From NCBI GenBank assembly GCA_021604005.1, contig BQIV01000003.1, positions 123,910 through 187,909 of the forward strand: 64,000 nt of DNA. The letters are read 5' to 3'. The translations under genes and the position numbers were made by a program. This document shows positions 16,486 through 25,682 of this stretch, in pieces (the stretch's first letter is position 1; every line of letters starts with the position of its first letter). A model generated the notes under the pieces. The model was not told where the DNA came from. It made no database searches and saw only the letters and a list, made by a program, of their open reading frames with translations. The stretch is from Nitrospirales bacterium. Lineage in GTDB: Bacteria > Nitrospirota > Nitrospiria > Nitrospirales > UBA8639.

Positions 16486-17388
16486 ATGGGTGACCAAAAT
16501 TTTGCAGATGTTATTATTGACCGCACGCGGAAGCTGGGGCACCCGCTCTGCGTTGGACTCGACCCCCATGTTGATCGTATTCCGAACGTCTTTTTTACGA
16601 ATAATGGACGGAAGATTTCTCCGGTCGAGGGCATGGCGACGTTTTTTCATGAGGTGGTGGAGAGATTGAACGGCAAGGTTGTTGCTGTGAAACCGCAAAG
16701 TGCGTTTTTCGAACAATATGGGGCCAAGGGTATACGGGTGCTTGAGGAGTTGATTGTTACATGCAAGCAGCAGGGAACGCCCGTTATTTTGGATGCCAAA
16801 CGAGGGGATATTGGATCGACTGCCTCCGCTTATGCTGCATTGATTGATGCGTCTCGAGCCGAGTCGGCGAATGCCATCACGCTCAACGCGTATCTTGGCA
16901 CTGAAACGATTGAGCCGTTCTTACCGCATGTCATTCACGGCGGAGCTGGGATTTTTGTGCTCGTCAAAACCAGCAACCCTGGTGCTGCTGAGTTTCAAGG
17001 CCTCACAGTTGATCATGATTTCCTGTATTGTCACGTGGCAAAAGGGCTGCTCCGATTATTGCCGGAGACGATTGGCACATGCGGATGGTCGAGCATTGGC
17101 ATCGTCGTTGGCGGAACGTACCCGGCTGACGCCATGAGAATTCGAGAGATCCTGCCCCATTCGATTTTTCTTGTGCCGGGATATGGAGCGCAAGGTGCTT
17201 CAGTCAAGGATGCATTGGCGGGATTTGTCAAAGGACCAGTGTGTTTGGAAGGCGGAGTCGTGAGTGCCTCTCGGTCTATTTTGTATCCGGTTGGCGTCGA
17301 GGCAACGGCCGGGGAATGGGAAGCGGCATTTGATGAAGCGGTCTCTCGATCTGCTCATGAACTGCAAGAGGCGTCATCACAGGACTGA
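16486..17388 (+). CDS. pyrF: Orotidine 5'-phosphate decarboxylase (PyrF, type 2)
   Basis: The 300-residue protein is longer than the E. coli-type enzyme and matches the type 2 family. The catalytic cluster Asp-Lys-x-x-Asp is seen in VILDAKRGDIGSTASAYA (around residue 104). LGHPLCVGLDPHVDRIP near the start and VVAVKPQSAFFEQYG supply the remaining substrate-binding residues, and PGYGAQGASVKDALAGF the phosphate loop. It catalyses the last step of UMP synthesis. The ATG at 16486 was chosen for its position just before the conserved N-terminal block. Confidence 0.93.
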   Translation: MGDQNFADVIIDRTRKLGHPLCVGLDPHVDRIPNVFFTNNGRKISPVEGMATFFHEVVERLNGKVVAVKPQSAFFEQYGAKGIRVLEELIVTCKQQGTPVILDAKRGDIGSTASAYAALIDASRAESANAITLNAYLGTETIEPFLPHVIHGGAGIFVLVKTSNPGAAEFQGLTVDHDFLYCHVAKGLLRLLPETIGTCGWSSIGIVVGGTYPADAMRIREILPHSIFLVPGYGAQGASVKDALAGFVKGPVCLEGGVVSASRSILYPVGVEATAGEWEAAFDEAVSRSAHELQEASSQD

Positions 17389-17615
17389 AACGTGCTTGTG
17401 AGGTTCTCTGTTGGGCCTTTATTTTTTGAGAACTTTGCAACATCCGGCAGTAGCGGCTAGAATGCGGCAGATCCAACTCACACATGTACGAGACACCTCA
17501 CTCGTGAGAATGCTTCGGAGCTCACTGGAAGTGTTTCGGATAAGGTGGAGGGCGATGACGTACGACGCAGGTTCAACATGTCTGTAAAAAAACGGAAAGA
17601 TAAAGGGAGGGTGGA

Positions 17616-18554
17616 GTGAAAATTTACTTAGCGGATCCGCGTGGATTCTGTGCAGGGGTTGATCGGGCTATTGAAATCGTGGATTTATCACTCAAAACCT
17701 ACGGTGCTCCGATTTATGTCCGTCATGAAATTGTGCATAGTCGTCATGTCGTCAATTCTCTTCGTGATAAGGGAGCGGTATTTGTCGAGGAATTAGATGA
17801 AGTACCCGATGGCTCCATCGTCATCTTTAGTGCACATGGAGTAGCGAAAAGTGTGTGGGAAGAAGCCAATCGACGCAATCTCAAAATCATTGATGCCACC
17901 TGTCCTCTCGTCATTAAGGTGCATAATGAAGTCAATCGTGATTACACCAATCAGTACGAACTGATTCTCATTGGGCATTCCGGACATCCGGAAGTGGTTG
18001 GTACGCTTGGACAGGTTCCTGATAAGTTTCATCTAGTTTCCTCCGTGGAGGATGTCGAGAGTCTCGTTGTCGAAAATTCGGATCATTTGTCGTATGTCAC
18101 GCAGACGACACTTAGCGTCGATGAATGTCGGGATATTGTCCAGGCCCTGAACCGTCGGTTCCCTGGCATCAAGGGGCCTCATCAGGAAGACATTTGTTAT
18201 GCCACGCAAAACCGGCAGAATGCCGTGAAGGAACTGGCCAAGTATGTCGATGTTATTTTAGTCATCGGGTCTCCGAACAGCTCGAATTCCAACAGACTCA
18301 AAGAGCTTGGCGAGCGATGTGGGAAGGCTTCGTACCTGATTGATTCCTACCAGGACATTAAGCCTGAATGGTTAGAGGGAGCGAACGCCATTGGCATTGC
18401 GGCAGGAGCTTCCGCTCCAGAAGTTCTCGTGACCGAGGTCGTCGATTATCTCCGGACATTAGGCGCGGATGAATTAGAGGAATTAACCGTGGTCGAAGAA
18501 GATGTTGAATTTCTGCTTCCGAGAGAACTACTCGTCAATCAAGGCAAAGGCTGA
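17616..18554 (+). CDS. ispH: 4-hydroxy-3-methylbut-2-enyl diphosphate reductase (IspH/LytB)
   Basis: The 312-residue enzyme carries the three cluster-binding cysteines: LADPRGFCAGVDRAI (Cys12), IDATCPLVIKVH and EDICYATQNRQNAV. IFSAHGVAKSVW and IGHSGHPEVVGTLGQ contain substrate-binding histidines. It makes IPP and DMAPP in the last step of the MEP pathway. The start is a GTG behind AAAGGGAGGGTGGA. A diverged remnant of the same 3' end lies 1.7 kb downstream, beyond two toxin-antitoxin modules (20215-20290). Confidence 0.96.
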   Translation: MKIYLADPRGFCAGVDRAIEIVDLSLKTYGAPIYVRHEIVHSRHVVNSLRDKGAVFVEELDEVPDGSIVIFSAHGVAKSVWEEANRRNLKIIDATCPLVIKVHNEVNRDYTNQYELILIGHSGHPEVVGTLGQVPDKFHLVSSVEDVESLVVENSDHLSYVTQTTLSVDECRDIVQALNRRFPGIKGPHQEDICYATQNRQNAVKELAKYVDVILVIGSPNSSNSNRLKELGERCGKASYLIDSYQDIKPEWLEGANAIGIAAGASAPEVLVTEVVDYLRTLGADELEELTVVEEDVEFLLPRELLVNQGKG

Positions 18555-18709
18555 CGCCCAAGAGCAAACATAGCTGGCGTTTCACCGCTGCCCATAGGTA
18601 CATGTTTTTCTGGATTAGCCCCTCGTTCTCTCTCCGGTGTTTTCTTCCAGTTCAATCTTCATCGGTTATTTGATGGGGCTTATCTGATGTTTCCTGTGCA
18701 TTGCGCACT

Positions 18710-19111
18710 TTACAAGTGTATTTCTTGTAAAAACCCTGACAATGACACAATAGTACTATTTTCATAGTGTTTAAGGGCAAGCATCGGGCGATCACCAGTC
18801 ACAATTCTGTCGGCTTGGGCTTGTACGCCGCACTCTAAGATACGATTGTCTGGTTCGTCGGAAAGGATGTGAAGATGAGGCTGGGTTCTGAGTACATCAG
18901 TGACTCTGCTGAGGTGACTTATGAGTCGTTCGGTCTTCTCGGCCGACCACTCAAATTTGCTTTGTAATGTGGCGGCTGTCTCGGTAAGAATGGCAACAGA
19001 AGTGATAAGCTGAAATCGACCCTGGAGAGCAAGAAGATAGGCTTCTTCTGCCTTTCCTCCAGGTATTGCAAAAGCTGAAATGTAAATATTGGTATCAAAT
19101 ACAACCTTCAC
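18710..19111 (-). CDS. PIN-domain toxin of a toxin-antitoxin module
   Basis: This is a 133-residue PIN-domain protein: MKVVFDTNIYISAF gives the first catalytic Asp, SVAILTETAATLQSKFEW a conserved Glu, LSDEPDNRILECGVQAQADR the central Asp/Glu pair and RIVTGDRPML the last Asp. PIN toxins are Mg-dependent ribonucleases, often acting on tRNA or rRNA. The gene overlaps its RHH antitoxin partner by 4 bp on the minus strand, the usual order of antitoxin first. Its precise target is unknown. Confidence 0.85.
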   Translation of the reverse strand: MKVVFDTNIYISAFAIPGGKAEEAYLLALQGRFQLITSVAILTETAATLQSKFEWSAEKTERLISHLSRVTDVLRTQPHLHILSDEPDNRILECGVQAQADRIVTGDRPMLALKHYENSTIVSLSGFLQEIHL

Positions 19112-19359
19112 GACCGGCGCTCTTTACACACAAGCGCATCAATGTCATCTTCTGTGAGAAAACCCTTTCTCTGAGCTTGCCGGACCCCGTAACGCTGAAT
19201 CTCAAAAAACTCTTCCCCTAAACGATGTTGCTCATATGTTTGAATCATCTCCCGAAAAAGTTGACTCTTGTTTTTTGATTCTGCTTTAGCCATTTTTTCG
19301 AATTTTCTCGCGAGTTTTGGCGGGAGTGAGACGGTTAAGGCAACTCGTTTTTGGTCCAT
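19108..19359 (-). CDS. Ribbon-helix-helix antitoxin (CopG-like)
   Basis: The 83-residue protein begins with KRVALTVSLPPKLARKFEKM, a beta strand and helix typical of ribbon-helix-helix repressors, followed by AESKNKSQLFREMIQTYEQH as the second helix. The C-terminal tail would bind and inhibit the overlapping PIN toxin. A strong AGGAGG ribosome-binding site precedes the ATG. The protein is expected to repress its own promoter, seen at 19381-19409. Confidence 0.85.
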   Translation of the reverse strand: MDQKRVALTVSLPPKLARKFEKMAKAESKNKSQLFREMIQTYEQHRLGEEFFEIQRYGVRQAQRKGFLTEDDIDALVCKERRS

Positions 19360-19380
19360 GGTGTCCTCCTGTATGACAAA

Positions 19381-19409
19381 ATTATACTCTAATGCAAAAA
19401 AGCCAGCAA
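19381..19409 (-). promoter_or_regulatory. Sigma70-type promoter of the minus-strand toxin-antitoxin module
   Basis: Read on the minus strand, TTGCTG (19404-19409) and a perfect TATAAT (19381-19386) are separated by 17 bp, 20-30 bp upstream of the AGGAGG and ATG of the antitoxin gene. Confidence 0.6.
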
Positions 19410-19451
19410 CCTTTCTTAAAGTCAGACCTCTTTCCTAATCAATGATGTACC

Positions 19452-19490
19452 TTGACAGCATATTCAAATCGCTTTACCATAAGGTAAAGC
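19452..19490 (+). promoter_or_regulatory. Promoter with palindromic operator of the plus-strand AbrB/PIN module
   Basis: TTGACA at 19452-19457 and TACCAT at 19475-19480 form a promoter with 17-bp spacing. The -10 box lies inside a perfect palindrome, GCTTTACC-ATAA-GGTAAAGC (19471-19490), 28 bp before the antitoxin start at 19519. This is the expected layout for autorepression by a MazE/AbrB-type antitoxin or the antitoxin-toxin complex. Confidence 0.65.
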
Positions 19491-19518
19491 GGTTAATTTC
19501 TTTCCCAGAGGAGTGATC

Positions 19519-19755
19519 ATGCCTGATGCAACCTTGAGTTCTAAGCATCAACTCGTTTTACCAGCTGCCGTTCGAAAGCAATTGGGTATCAAGCCTGGCG
19601 ATCAAATTGATGTCCAAGTGGAGGGCGATCAGGCCGTTATTCGGAAAGCTCCCAAATCCTATGTGGAAGCTCTTGAGAAGGTTCCTTCCACTCTATGGAA
19701 AGGATATGCGCGTGAGTTGGAGGCTGATCGGGAGCAATGGGATGAGGAGCGTTGA
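19519..19755 (+). CDS. AbrB/MazE-family (VapB-like) antitoxin
   Basis: The small protein has the swapped-hairpin SpoVT/AbrB DNA-binding fold: ATLSSKHQLVLPAAVRKQLG, IKPGDQIDVQVEGDQAVIRK. Its C-terminal part (VEALEKVPSTLWKGYARELE) should bind the toxin. I place the start at the ATG at 19519 behind AGAGGAG; an in-frame ATG two codons upstream, at 19513, lies too close to the ribosome-binding site. The stop overlaps the TTG start of the PIN gene, so the two are coupled. Confidence 0.83.
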   Translation: MPDATLSSKHQLVLPAAVRKQLGIKPGDQIDVQVEGDQAVIRKAPKSYVEALEKVPSTLWKGYARELEADREQWDEER

Positions 19756-20189
19756 ACCGAATTCCGGCAGGAAGTCGAATCGCGCTTGATACGGTCGCCT
19801 TTATCTACTTTCTTGAGCGACACCCTACCCATTATAAGTCTGCCAAAGATTTGTTCGAACGTATCGAAAAGGGAACGATTGAGGCCGTGGCCTCAACGTT
19901 AGTTTTGACTGAACTGCTCGTGCCAGCCTTTCGTGCTGAAGATTTGTCAAGTGCCCAAGAAGTATTCAGGTTGGTTTCTCACTTCCCACATCTCGAGCTT
20001 ATTGAAGTCACCGCAAGCATTGCCTATAACGCCTCACGGATTCGAGCTGAATCATCTCTACGAACTCCTGACTCCCTAAACCTTACGACTGCCCTGATGG
20101 AGCAGGTTGACTGGTTTGTGACCAATGATAAGGCATTTACCCGAATCCCTGGCCTTCCTTTGAAAATAGGGCTCTTCTCGCATCGCTGA
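19752..20189 (+). CDS. VapC-like PIN-domain toxin
   Basis: The 145-residue PIN protein starts IALDTVAFIYFLERHP with the first catalytic Asp, has VLTELLVPAF for the Glu, RTPDSLNLTTALMEQVDWFV for the second Asp and TNDKAFTRIPGL for the last. It is predicted to be a toxin RNase neutralised by the AbrB-type antitoxin upstream. The start is a TTG overlapping the antitoxin TGA, which would lower its translation relative to the antitoxin. Confidence 0.85.
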   Translation: MNRIPAGSRIALDTVAFIYFLERHPTHYKSAKDLFERIEKGTIEAVASTLVLTELLVPAFRAEDLSSAQEVFRLVSHFPHLELIEVTASIAYNASRIRAESSLRTPDSLNLTTALMEQVDWFVTNDKAFTRIPGLPLKIGLFSHR

Positions 20190-20214
20190 ACTCTAGCCTG
20201 AGAAACTAAGGCTC

Positions 20215-20290
20215 TGATGAATGAAAAGAATTGACTGTTGTTGAGGAAGATGCTGAATTTCTCCTTCCTCGATAACTGCTTGCGAGCTAG
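20215..20290 (+). pseudogene. Remnant of a second, diverged ispH 3' end
   Basis: The segment encodes E-L-T-V-V-E-E-D-A-E-F-L-L-P-R followed by a stop, matching the IspH C-terminus at 18484-18530 (ELTVVEEDVEFLLPR). Most differences from the intact gene are at third codon positions, so the fragment comes from a diverged functional ispH rather than a fresh duplication. Similarity fades at both ends. The two toxin-antitoxin modules lie exactly between the intact gene and this remnant. Confidence 0.75.
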
Positions 20291-20493
20291 ACAAAAGAGT
20301 CTCATATTCTAAAACGAAGTGCACTACGTCATGGGTAGTGAGCAGTTATCCCCATCTTGCCAACAATATGTGGCGTGGATGGTGGTATTGCCCTACTTTA
20401 TTTGGTGGTTTTTTTGATTTTACGAAAATACTGTGGTAGATCTGTAGAGTTGTTTGTTCCAACTCTGAATCTCCACATCTACGGAGGAAATGC

Positions 20494-23400
20494 ATGCATC
20501 TCCAGACTTTGATTGTCGAAGGGTTCAAATCCTTTGCCGAAGCCAAAATCGAATTTCCCCAGGGCGTCACGGCGATTGTCGGACCTAATGGTACAGGGAA
20601 AAGTAATATTGTGGATGCGTTGCTTTGGTCACTGGGTGAGCAAAGTCCAAAATCTCTCAGAACGGAGAAAATGGAGGATGTCATCTTCAATGGAACGGAA
20701 CTGCGTAAGCCGATGGGCATGGCCGAAGTCTCGACGATTTTTGGAGGGGTGACGGAGCAGGAATTGGAAGCGTTATCGGCGTTAGGAGATGCCTTGGGGC
20801 AATCGACGGAAATCATGATAACCCGGCGTCTGTATCGCGATGGAGACAGTGAATATTCGATTAACAAAATTCCATGCCGGCTCAAGGATATCCGAAGCCT
20901 GTTATGGGCTTCTCGGGCAGGGACTAAGGGCCATACAGTCATTGAGCAGGGTAATATCGATCAATTGCTGAGTGCGTCACCGTTAGAACGCCGGGAATTT
21001 ATCGAAGAGACAGCCGGTATCATCCGTTACAAAAAGCAAAAGGCCGAGGCTTTACGAAAATTAGACGCCACGGAACAAAACCTGTTTCGCGTTCGGGATA
21101 TATTGGCCGAAGTACAACGGCAACTTCGTTCCTTGGAACGTCAGGCCAGGCAGGCACGAAATTATCAGGAACTGCAGAGCGAAGCGAAAACCCTTGAAAT
21201 CCAGCTTCTTCAATGGGAGTACGAACAGTTACGTGATAGCCAGCGAGTCATTATTCAAGAGTTGGAAGAGTCCGAGGCGCAGGAGCTGGAGCAGATCACC
21301 GAAGAGAAGCGAATATTAGCGGAACAGGAAGTGATAAAGCTGAAATTGGCAAACACCGGAGAGTCCGTCACCTTAAGCCGTGAACAATTGAGGGAAGTCG
21401 AGCAGGCGATGGCGTATTCCTTAACGTCGATCGAAGTGCTTCGGAACCAGCTTGCACATTATGAGGAACAACACGAGCAGGCTATGAAAGAGCGGACACG
21501 GGCCAAAGCGGATGCGGAGCAATCTCAAGGATTGACTGAATCGATTGTGGAACGGATTTCACATATGCAGGGGCAAATTGAATCGTTGGAACAATCGGTT
21601 ATTGATGGAGAACAGCGGCAACGTGAATTGGCACAGAAGCGGGCCGTAGCAAGTGAGGAACTTGAACGTCTTCGAAAAACACTGTTGGACCTCACTGTGA
21701 AGAAAACGCACATTGAAAATCGTCTCGAAGGTTTTAAGGAAAGACGGTCCGGCCTTGCCCGCCGATTGGAGCGCTTGTTGCTGGAACGTGCGGAGTTCGA
21801 AGCTCAGCAGACTCGTTTGTCTTCGGAGGGGGAAACCTTACGTCAGCAGCGGGAGGTTTTGGCGGAATCCCTTGAGCAGTTGCGTGCCAAACGTGAGGAA
21901 ACCGAGGCGTCTCTGCACACGTTATTGGCGAATCAAAAAGCTCTAGATGGCCGCCTCTTGGAAGGACGGACGAGTTTGGCTGGAATCGAATCGGAGCTTC
22001 GTGCTCTGCGTGCGGTGCTTCACGAAGAATTTGGCTATAGTGCCACCGGTGAGATTGACGCGACATCGATTCGTGGGGCGTGTCGGGAAGTCACAGAGGC
22101 TTTTGCCGAACGGATGGAAGTCCAGGAACATGTTGAGAAAGCCATTGAAGCGGCCTTGGGTGACCGTATCAACGCATGGGTCGTCGAACGCTCTGACGAT
22201 GCCGCTCGAGCCATCACCACACTCAAGAATCAATCGCTGGGCCGAGGAAGTTTTGTGCCTATTCATCTCTCGCCACCTGGGACACGTACTGAGGCAGGAT
22301 GGGAGCACCTATTGCTTGCTGAGTCGGCTGTTTTGGGTCCTGCGCTTAACTTTGTCAACGTTCCACAGGAGCTTCAACGCGCCACGATGCTGTTTTTGGA
22401 GCATGTCTATGTGGTGGAGTCACTCGAAGCTGGCTTGCACATCATGGACCAGCATCAGTGGTTCGAGGGGAGAGGACCGTTACTTGTCACGGCAGATGGT
22501 GAAACGATTCAGTCGACTGGAGTTGTTACAGGTGGTGTGGTCGGTGAGTCTGGCGGGGTGTTGCGCCGGCGAGGTGAGATTCTCCGTCTGGAAGCGAAAG
22601 CCAAAGAATTACGAGCGAGTCTTGAGAAAGACCAAATGGACCGAGATGCCGTCGCTCTTGATCTCGAATCGACGCAGTCACAGCTTCACAGTCTTCAGCA
22701 ATCGATTCGGGAGACAGAGGTACGACATCTATCCTTGGAGAAGGAGGAAGGTGTTCGAGCGAGTGCACTGCCCGAGATCCTTCGTCGTCTTGAAACGATA
22801 CAACATGAGCGGCTCTCCGAAGAAGGGGAAGTTGCACAACTGCAGGAAGAGTCGACGTTGCTGCAGGAACAATTGACTCAACTTGAGGTGACCCAAGCCG
22901 AACGTGAACAAGATCTTGAGCATGTGACTCAGGATTTTTCGAGTGTTGAAGAGCAGGTGAGAGAGTTACAGACAATCATGACCGAAACGCAAATGAACCT
23001 GAGAACGTTTCAGGCTCAATGTGAACATGAGCAAAGTGATCTTTCACGTCTGCAGCAGGAAGACGTGGCGAGGGCCGCCAAAATCCAGGAATTGGATCAA
23101 CAACTCGAACACCTCTTTCTTCAGACTCGCCAAAGCCGTGATGAACGTGTGCGTTTGGAAGAAATGTTTGAGAAAGCCCAAGTGAAAAAAGACGGAATTG
23201 AACGGACGTTAACTGAATTTCAAGACCAATATAATCAGGTTCTTGAACAGACTCGGCAGTTTGATCTTCAAGTGGCAGAAGTTCGCGAACGGCTGGCTGA
23301 GACGTTGAAAGTCCGGAGCGGTGTGACGGTGCGCCTAGCTGAGGTTCGAACGAAGCTCGTCACGGTAGAGGGTACGCTGACAGAAACGTATGGGGTAGCG

Positions 23401-24159
23401 TTAGAGTCACTGCAGTCGCCGGTAATGACGGAGTCTGATGCCGGTGTGATCGAAGCGGAAGGCCCCCCCGAAAATCCATCTGAATTATGGAAAGAGCAGT
23501 TACACACGATTCGAGGCAAATTAGGACGCATGGGGCCGATTAATCTTGCGGCGATAGACGAGCATCAAGAGCTACTGGAACGTTGTGAATTCCTTACGAC
23601 GCAAGAAGCCGATTTGACCACGTCGATTCAATCTCTCCAGGAAATCATTCAACGATTGAACCAGACGACCAATAAGCTGTTTTCTGAAACCTTCAAGAGC
23701 ATTCAGGAAAAATTTAATGAAGTCTTTACGGCACTATTTGCCGGTGGGCGTGCGGAGCTTGTTCTTGTCGAACCTGAGGAAGAAGAGGGTGAAACCAAGA
23801 AGCGAGACGCTGGTGTCGACATTATCGCGCAGCCGCCAGGTAAGCGCTTGAAAAATTTATCGATGTTGTCTGGTGGTGAAAAAACCATGACGGTATTGGC
23901 CTTATTGTTTGCCAGCTTCCTCATTAAACCTTCTCCATTTTGTGTACTCGATGAGGTTGATGCACCGCTGGATGAAGCCAATGTTGGACGGTTTGGTCAA
24001 TTTCTGACGCAAATGGCTGAACGGTCTCAATTTCTCATTGTCACGCATAATAAACGGACAATGGAAGTGGCCGACTCTCTTTTTGGCGTCACGATGGAGC
24101 AGCCTGGGGTGTCAAAGTTAGTCTCTGTTCGTCTCAATGAACTTCAAGAAATTGTGTAA
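20494..24159 (+). CDS. smc: Chromosome segregation protein SMC
   Basis: The 1221-residue protein has the complete SMC plan: Walker A at residues 30-37 (VGPNGTGKSNIVDALLWSLG), two long coiled coils (~170-500 and ~690-1010), a central hinge (~520-680, GYSATGEIDATSIRG, ALGDRINAWVVE, VVTGGVVGESGG), and C-terminal signature LSMLSGGEKTMTVLALLFAS with Walker B FCVLDEVDAPLDEANVGRF near residue 1150. SMC forms a dimer that, with ScpAB, compacts and segregates the chromosome. The length is normal. No ScpA/B gene is in the window. Confidence 0.97.
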   Translation: MHLQTLIVEGFKSFAEAKIEFPQGVTAIVGPNGTGKSNIVDALLWSLGEQSPKSLRTEKMEDVIFNGTELRKPMGMAEVSTIFGGVTEQELEALSALGDALGQSTEIMITRRLYRDGDSEYSINKIPCRLKDIRSLLWASRAGTKGHTVIEQGNIDQLLSASPLERREFIEETAGIIRYKKQKAEALRKLDATEQNLFRVRDILAEVQRQLRSLERQARQARNYQELQSEAKTLEIQLLQWEYEQLRDSQRVIIQELEESEAQELEQITEEKRILAEQEVIKLKLANTGESVTLSREQLREVEQAMAYSLTSIEVLRNQLAHYEEQHEQAMKERTRAKADAEQSQGLTESIVERISHMQGQIESLEQSVIDGEQRQRELAQKRAVASEELERLRKTLLDLTVKKTHIENRLEGFKERRSGLARRLERLLLERAEFEAQQTRLSSEGETLRQQREVLAESLEQLRAKREETEASLHTLLANQKALDGRLLEGRTSLAGIESELRALRAVLHEEFGYSATGEIDATSIRGACREVTEAFAERMEVQEHVEKAIEAALGDRINAWVVERSDDAARAITTLKNQSLGRGSFVPIHLSPPGTRTEAGWEHLLLAESAVLGPALNFVNVPQELQRATMLFLEHVYVVESLEAGLHIMDQHQWFEGRGPLLVTADGETIQSTGVVTGGVVGESGGVLRRRGEILRLEAKAKELRASLEKDQMDRDAVALDLESTQSQLHSLQQSIRETEVRHLSLEKEEGVRASALPEILRRLETIQHERLSEEGEVAQLQEESTLLQEQLTQLEVTQAEREQDLEHVTQDFSSVEEQVRELQTIMTETQMNLRTFQAQCEHEQSDLSRLQQEDVARAAKIQELDQQLEHLFLQTRQSRDERVRLEEMFEKAQVKKDGIERTLTEFQDQYNQVLEQTRQFDLQVAEVRERLAETLKVRSGVTVRLAEVRTKLVTVEGTLTETYGVALESLQSPVMTESDAGVIEAEGPPENPSELWKEQLHTIRGKLGRMGPINLAAIDEHQELLERCEFLTTQEADLTTSIQSLQEIIQRLNQTTNKLFSETFKSIQEKFNEVFTALFAGGRAELVLVEPEEEEGETKKRDAGVDIIAQPPGKRLKNLSMLSGGEKTMTVLALLFASFLIKPSPFCVLDEVDAPLDEANVGRFGQFLTQMAERSQFLIVTHNKRTMEVADSLFGVTMEQPGVSKLVSVRLNELQEIV

Positions 24160-24409
24160 TGATTTCTACAGGAGCATGGGCAACCTTCAGATACATGAGC
24201 GGGTTGTCATCTGTCGTGTATTGAAGCCTTCATCAACTGTCTCGCATCGAGTCGTTCTTTCCCGTGTTTGTGAATTCACCCGCTTCTCTTGAAATTTGAG
24301 CATATTCGCTCTTTATGTGCTGTATTTCACAGGTCTGTCTTATAAGATCTCACGATGACGATGGTGTGTGATGAGTCTGGAGAGTTTTCTAAGAAAAAGG
24401 GGGTAAGAG

Positions 24410-25585
24410 TTGGACAGCCTTAAGGGGTTTACCGAACAGGTCGCGATTGTCTGGGAGGCTGGAGTGTTCGGGGCAAGTGTCGGAAAAATCTTTACGGCTC
24501 TGGCTATCTTTTTTATGTTTTTACTGTTCCGCCATCTCTTTTCCAGATTTGCGATACGTCTGTTTCGAAGGATCACGGAACGAACGCAAACCAAGATCGA
24601 TAATCTGTTGCTGGATGCCATAGAACAACCTGTTGAATTCATCTTTGTCGTGGTTGGGTTCTATGTGGCATGGCAAACCGTTCCGCTGTCTGATGACGTT
24701 GAGATATTGTTCAGTCGATTAACTCGTTCGTTGATTGCGTTCACGATTTTTTGGAGTGTGTTTCGAGCGATCCATCCGTTGTCTCATCTCTTCGACCGTG
24801 CCATTGGTTTTTTCGATAATCAGAGTATGCATGAAACCATGAAAGAGTTCCTCGTCAAACTAACTAAATTTGTGGTGGTCTTTCTTGGACTGGCCGCGAT
24901 TATTCAGGAATGGGGCTTTAATGTTGCCGCGTTGCTCGGGAGTCTTGGCTTAGTGGGAATGGCCGTGGCCTTAGGCGCACAGGACTTTATCAAGAATATG
25001 TTCGCGGGCCTGACAATTTTCCTCGATCGAATGTTCGAGAAAGGCAATTGGATTCAAACACCCGACATCGATGGGAATGTCGAACAAATTGGATTCCGTG
25101 CAACAAAAATTCGACGCTTCGACAAGGCTCTTGTGACCATTCCGAATAGTAAGTTAGCGAGTGAGGCCTTGATTAATTTTTCGCGGATGACGCAACGGCG
25201 AATCTACTGGAAAATCGGAGTCGAATACCGGACAACGCATGACCAACTTCGAGGTATTGTCCATGATATCTCGGCGTATCTTCATTCGAACCCGCGTTTT
25301 GAAACGGATCCGACTAAGACCAAAACGTTCGTCTTTCTTGATTCGTTCGGAGCGTCGAGCATCGACATTATGCTGTACTGCTTTACCAAGTCGACGAGTT
25401 GGGGGGAATGGTTGGTTGCCAAGGAAGAGTTAGCATATAAGGTCAAAGCCATTGTCGAAGGGCATGGAGTTGGCTTTGCCTTTCCGTCTACATCGTTGTA
25501 TGTGGAAACATTTCCTTTTGGAAAACCGGAAACGTTTCCAATCCCAAGAGAAGAGCCAGAGGTAAAAGACGCAAAAGCTCCTTAA
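24410..25585 (+). CDS. Small-conductance mechanosensitive channel (MscS family)
   Basis: The 391-residue membrane protein has four or so helices before the MscS core. The pore-lining helix and cytoplasmic beta domain are visible as LLGSLGLVGMAVALGAQDFI, KNMFAGLTIFLDRMFEKGNW, TPDIDGNVEQIGFRATKIRR and LVTIPNSKLASEALINFSRM. The channel opens under membrane tension to release solutes. The start is a TTG behind a purine-rich AAGAAAAAGGGGG site. An extra N-terminal helix pair makes it larger than E. coli MscS, as in YbdG/YnaI-like members. Confidence 0.92.
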   Translation: MDSLKGFTEQVAIVWEAGVFGASVGKIFTALAIFFMFLLFRHLFSRFAIRLFRRITERTQTKIDNLLLDAIEQPVEFIFVVVGFYVAWQTVPLSDDVEILFSRLTRSLIAFTIFWSVFRAIHPLSHLFDRAIGFFDNQSMHETMKEFLVKLTKFVVVFLGLAAIIQEWGFNVAALLGSLGLVGMAVALGAQDFIKNMFAGLTIFLDRMFEKGNWIQTPDIDGNVEQIGFRATKIRRFDKALVTIPNSKLASEALINFSRMTQRRIYWKIGVEYRTTHDQLRGIVHDISAYLHSNPRFETDPTKTKTFVFLDSFGASSIDIMLYCFTKSTSWGEWLVAKEELAYKVKAIVEGHGVGFAFPSTSLYVETFPFGKPETFPIPREEPEVKDAKAP

Positions 25586-25615
25586 CTTCTTATTGGAATT
25601 TCTTCTTCGCAAGGC

Positions 25616-25661
25616 AAAAAAATACCCATGCTGCTACATTACTGGGCATGGGTATTTTTTT
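25616..25661. terminator. Bidirectional rho-independent terminator
   Basis: Arms AAAAAAATACCCATGC and GCATGGGTATTTTTTT flank a 14-base loop between the convergent MscS and ferredoxin genes. The A-run on the left and T-run on the right allow termination in both directions. Confidence 0.85.
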
Positions 25662-25682
25662 GAGGAGACGTAAGAACGATCG

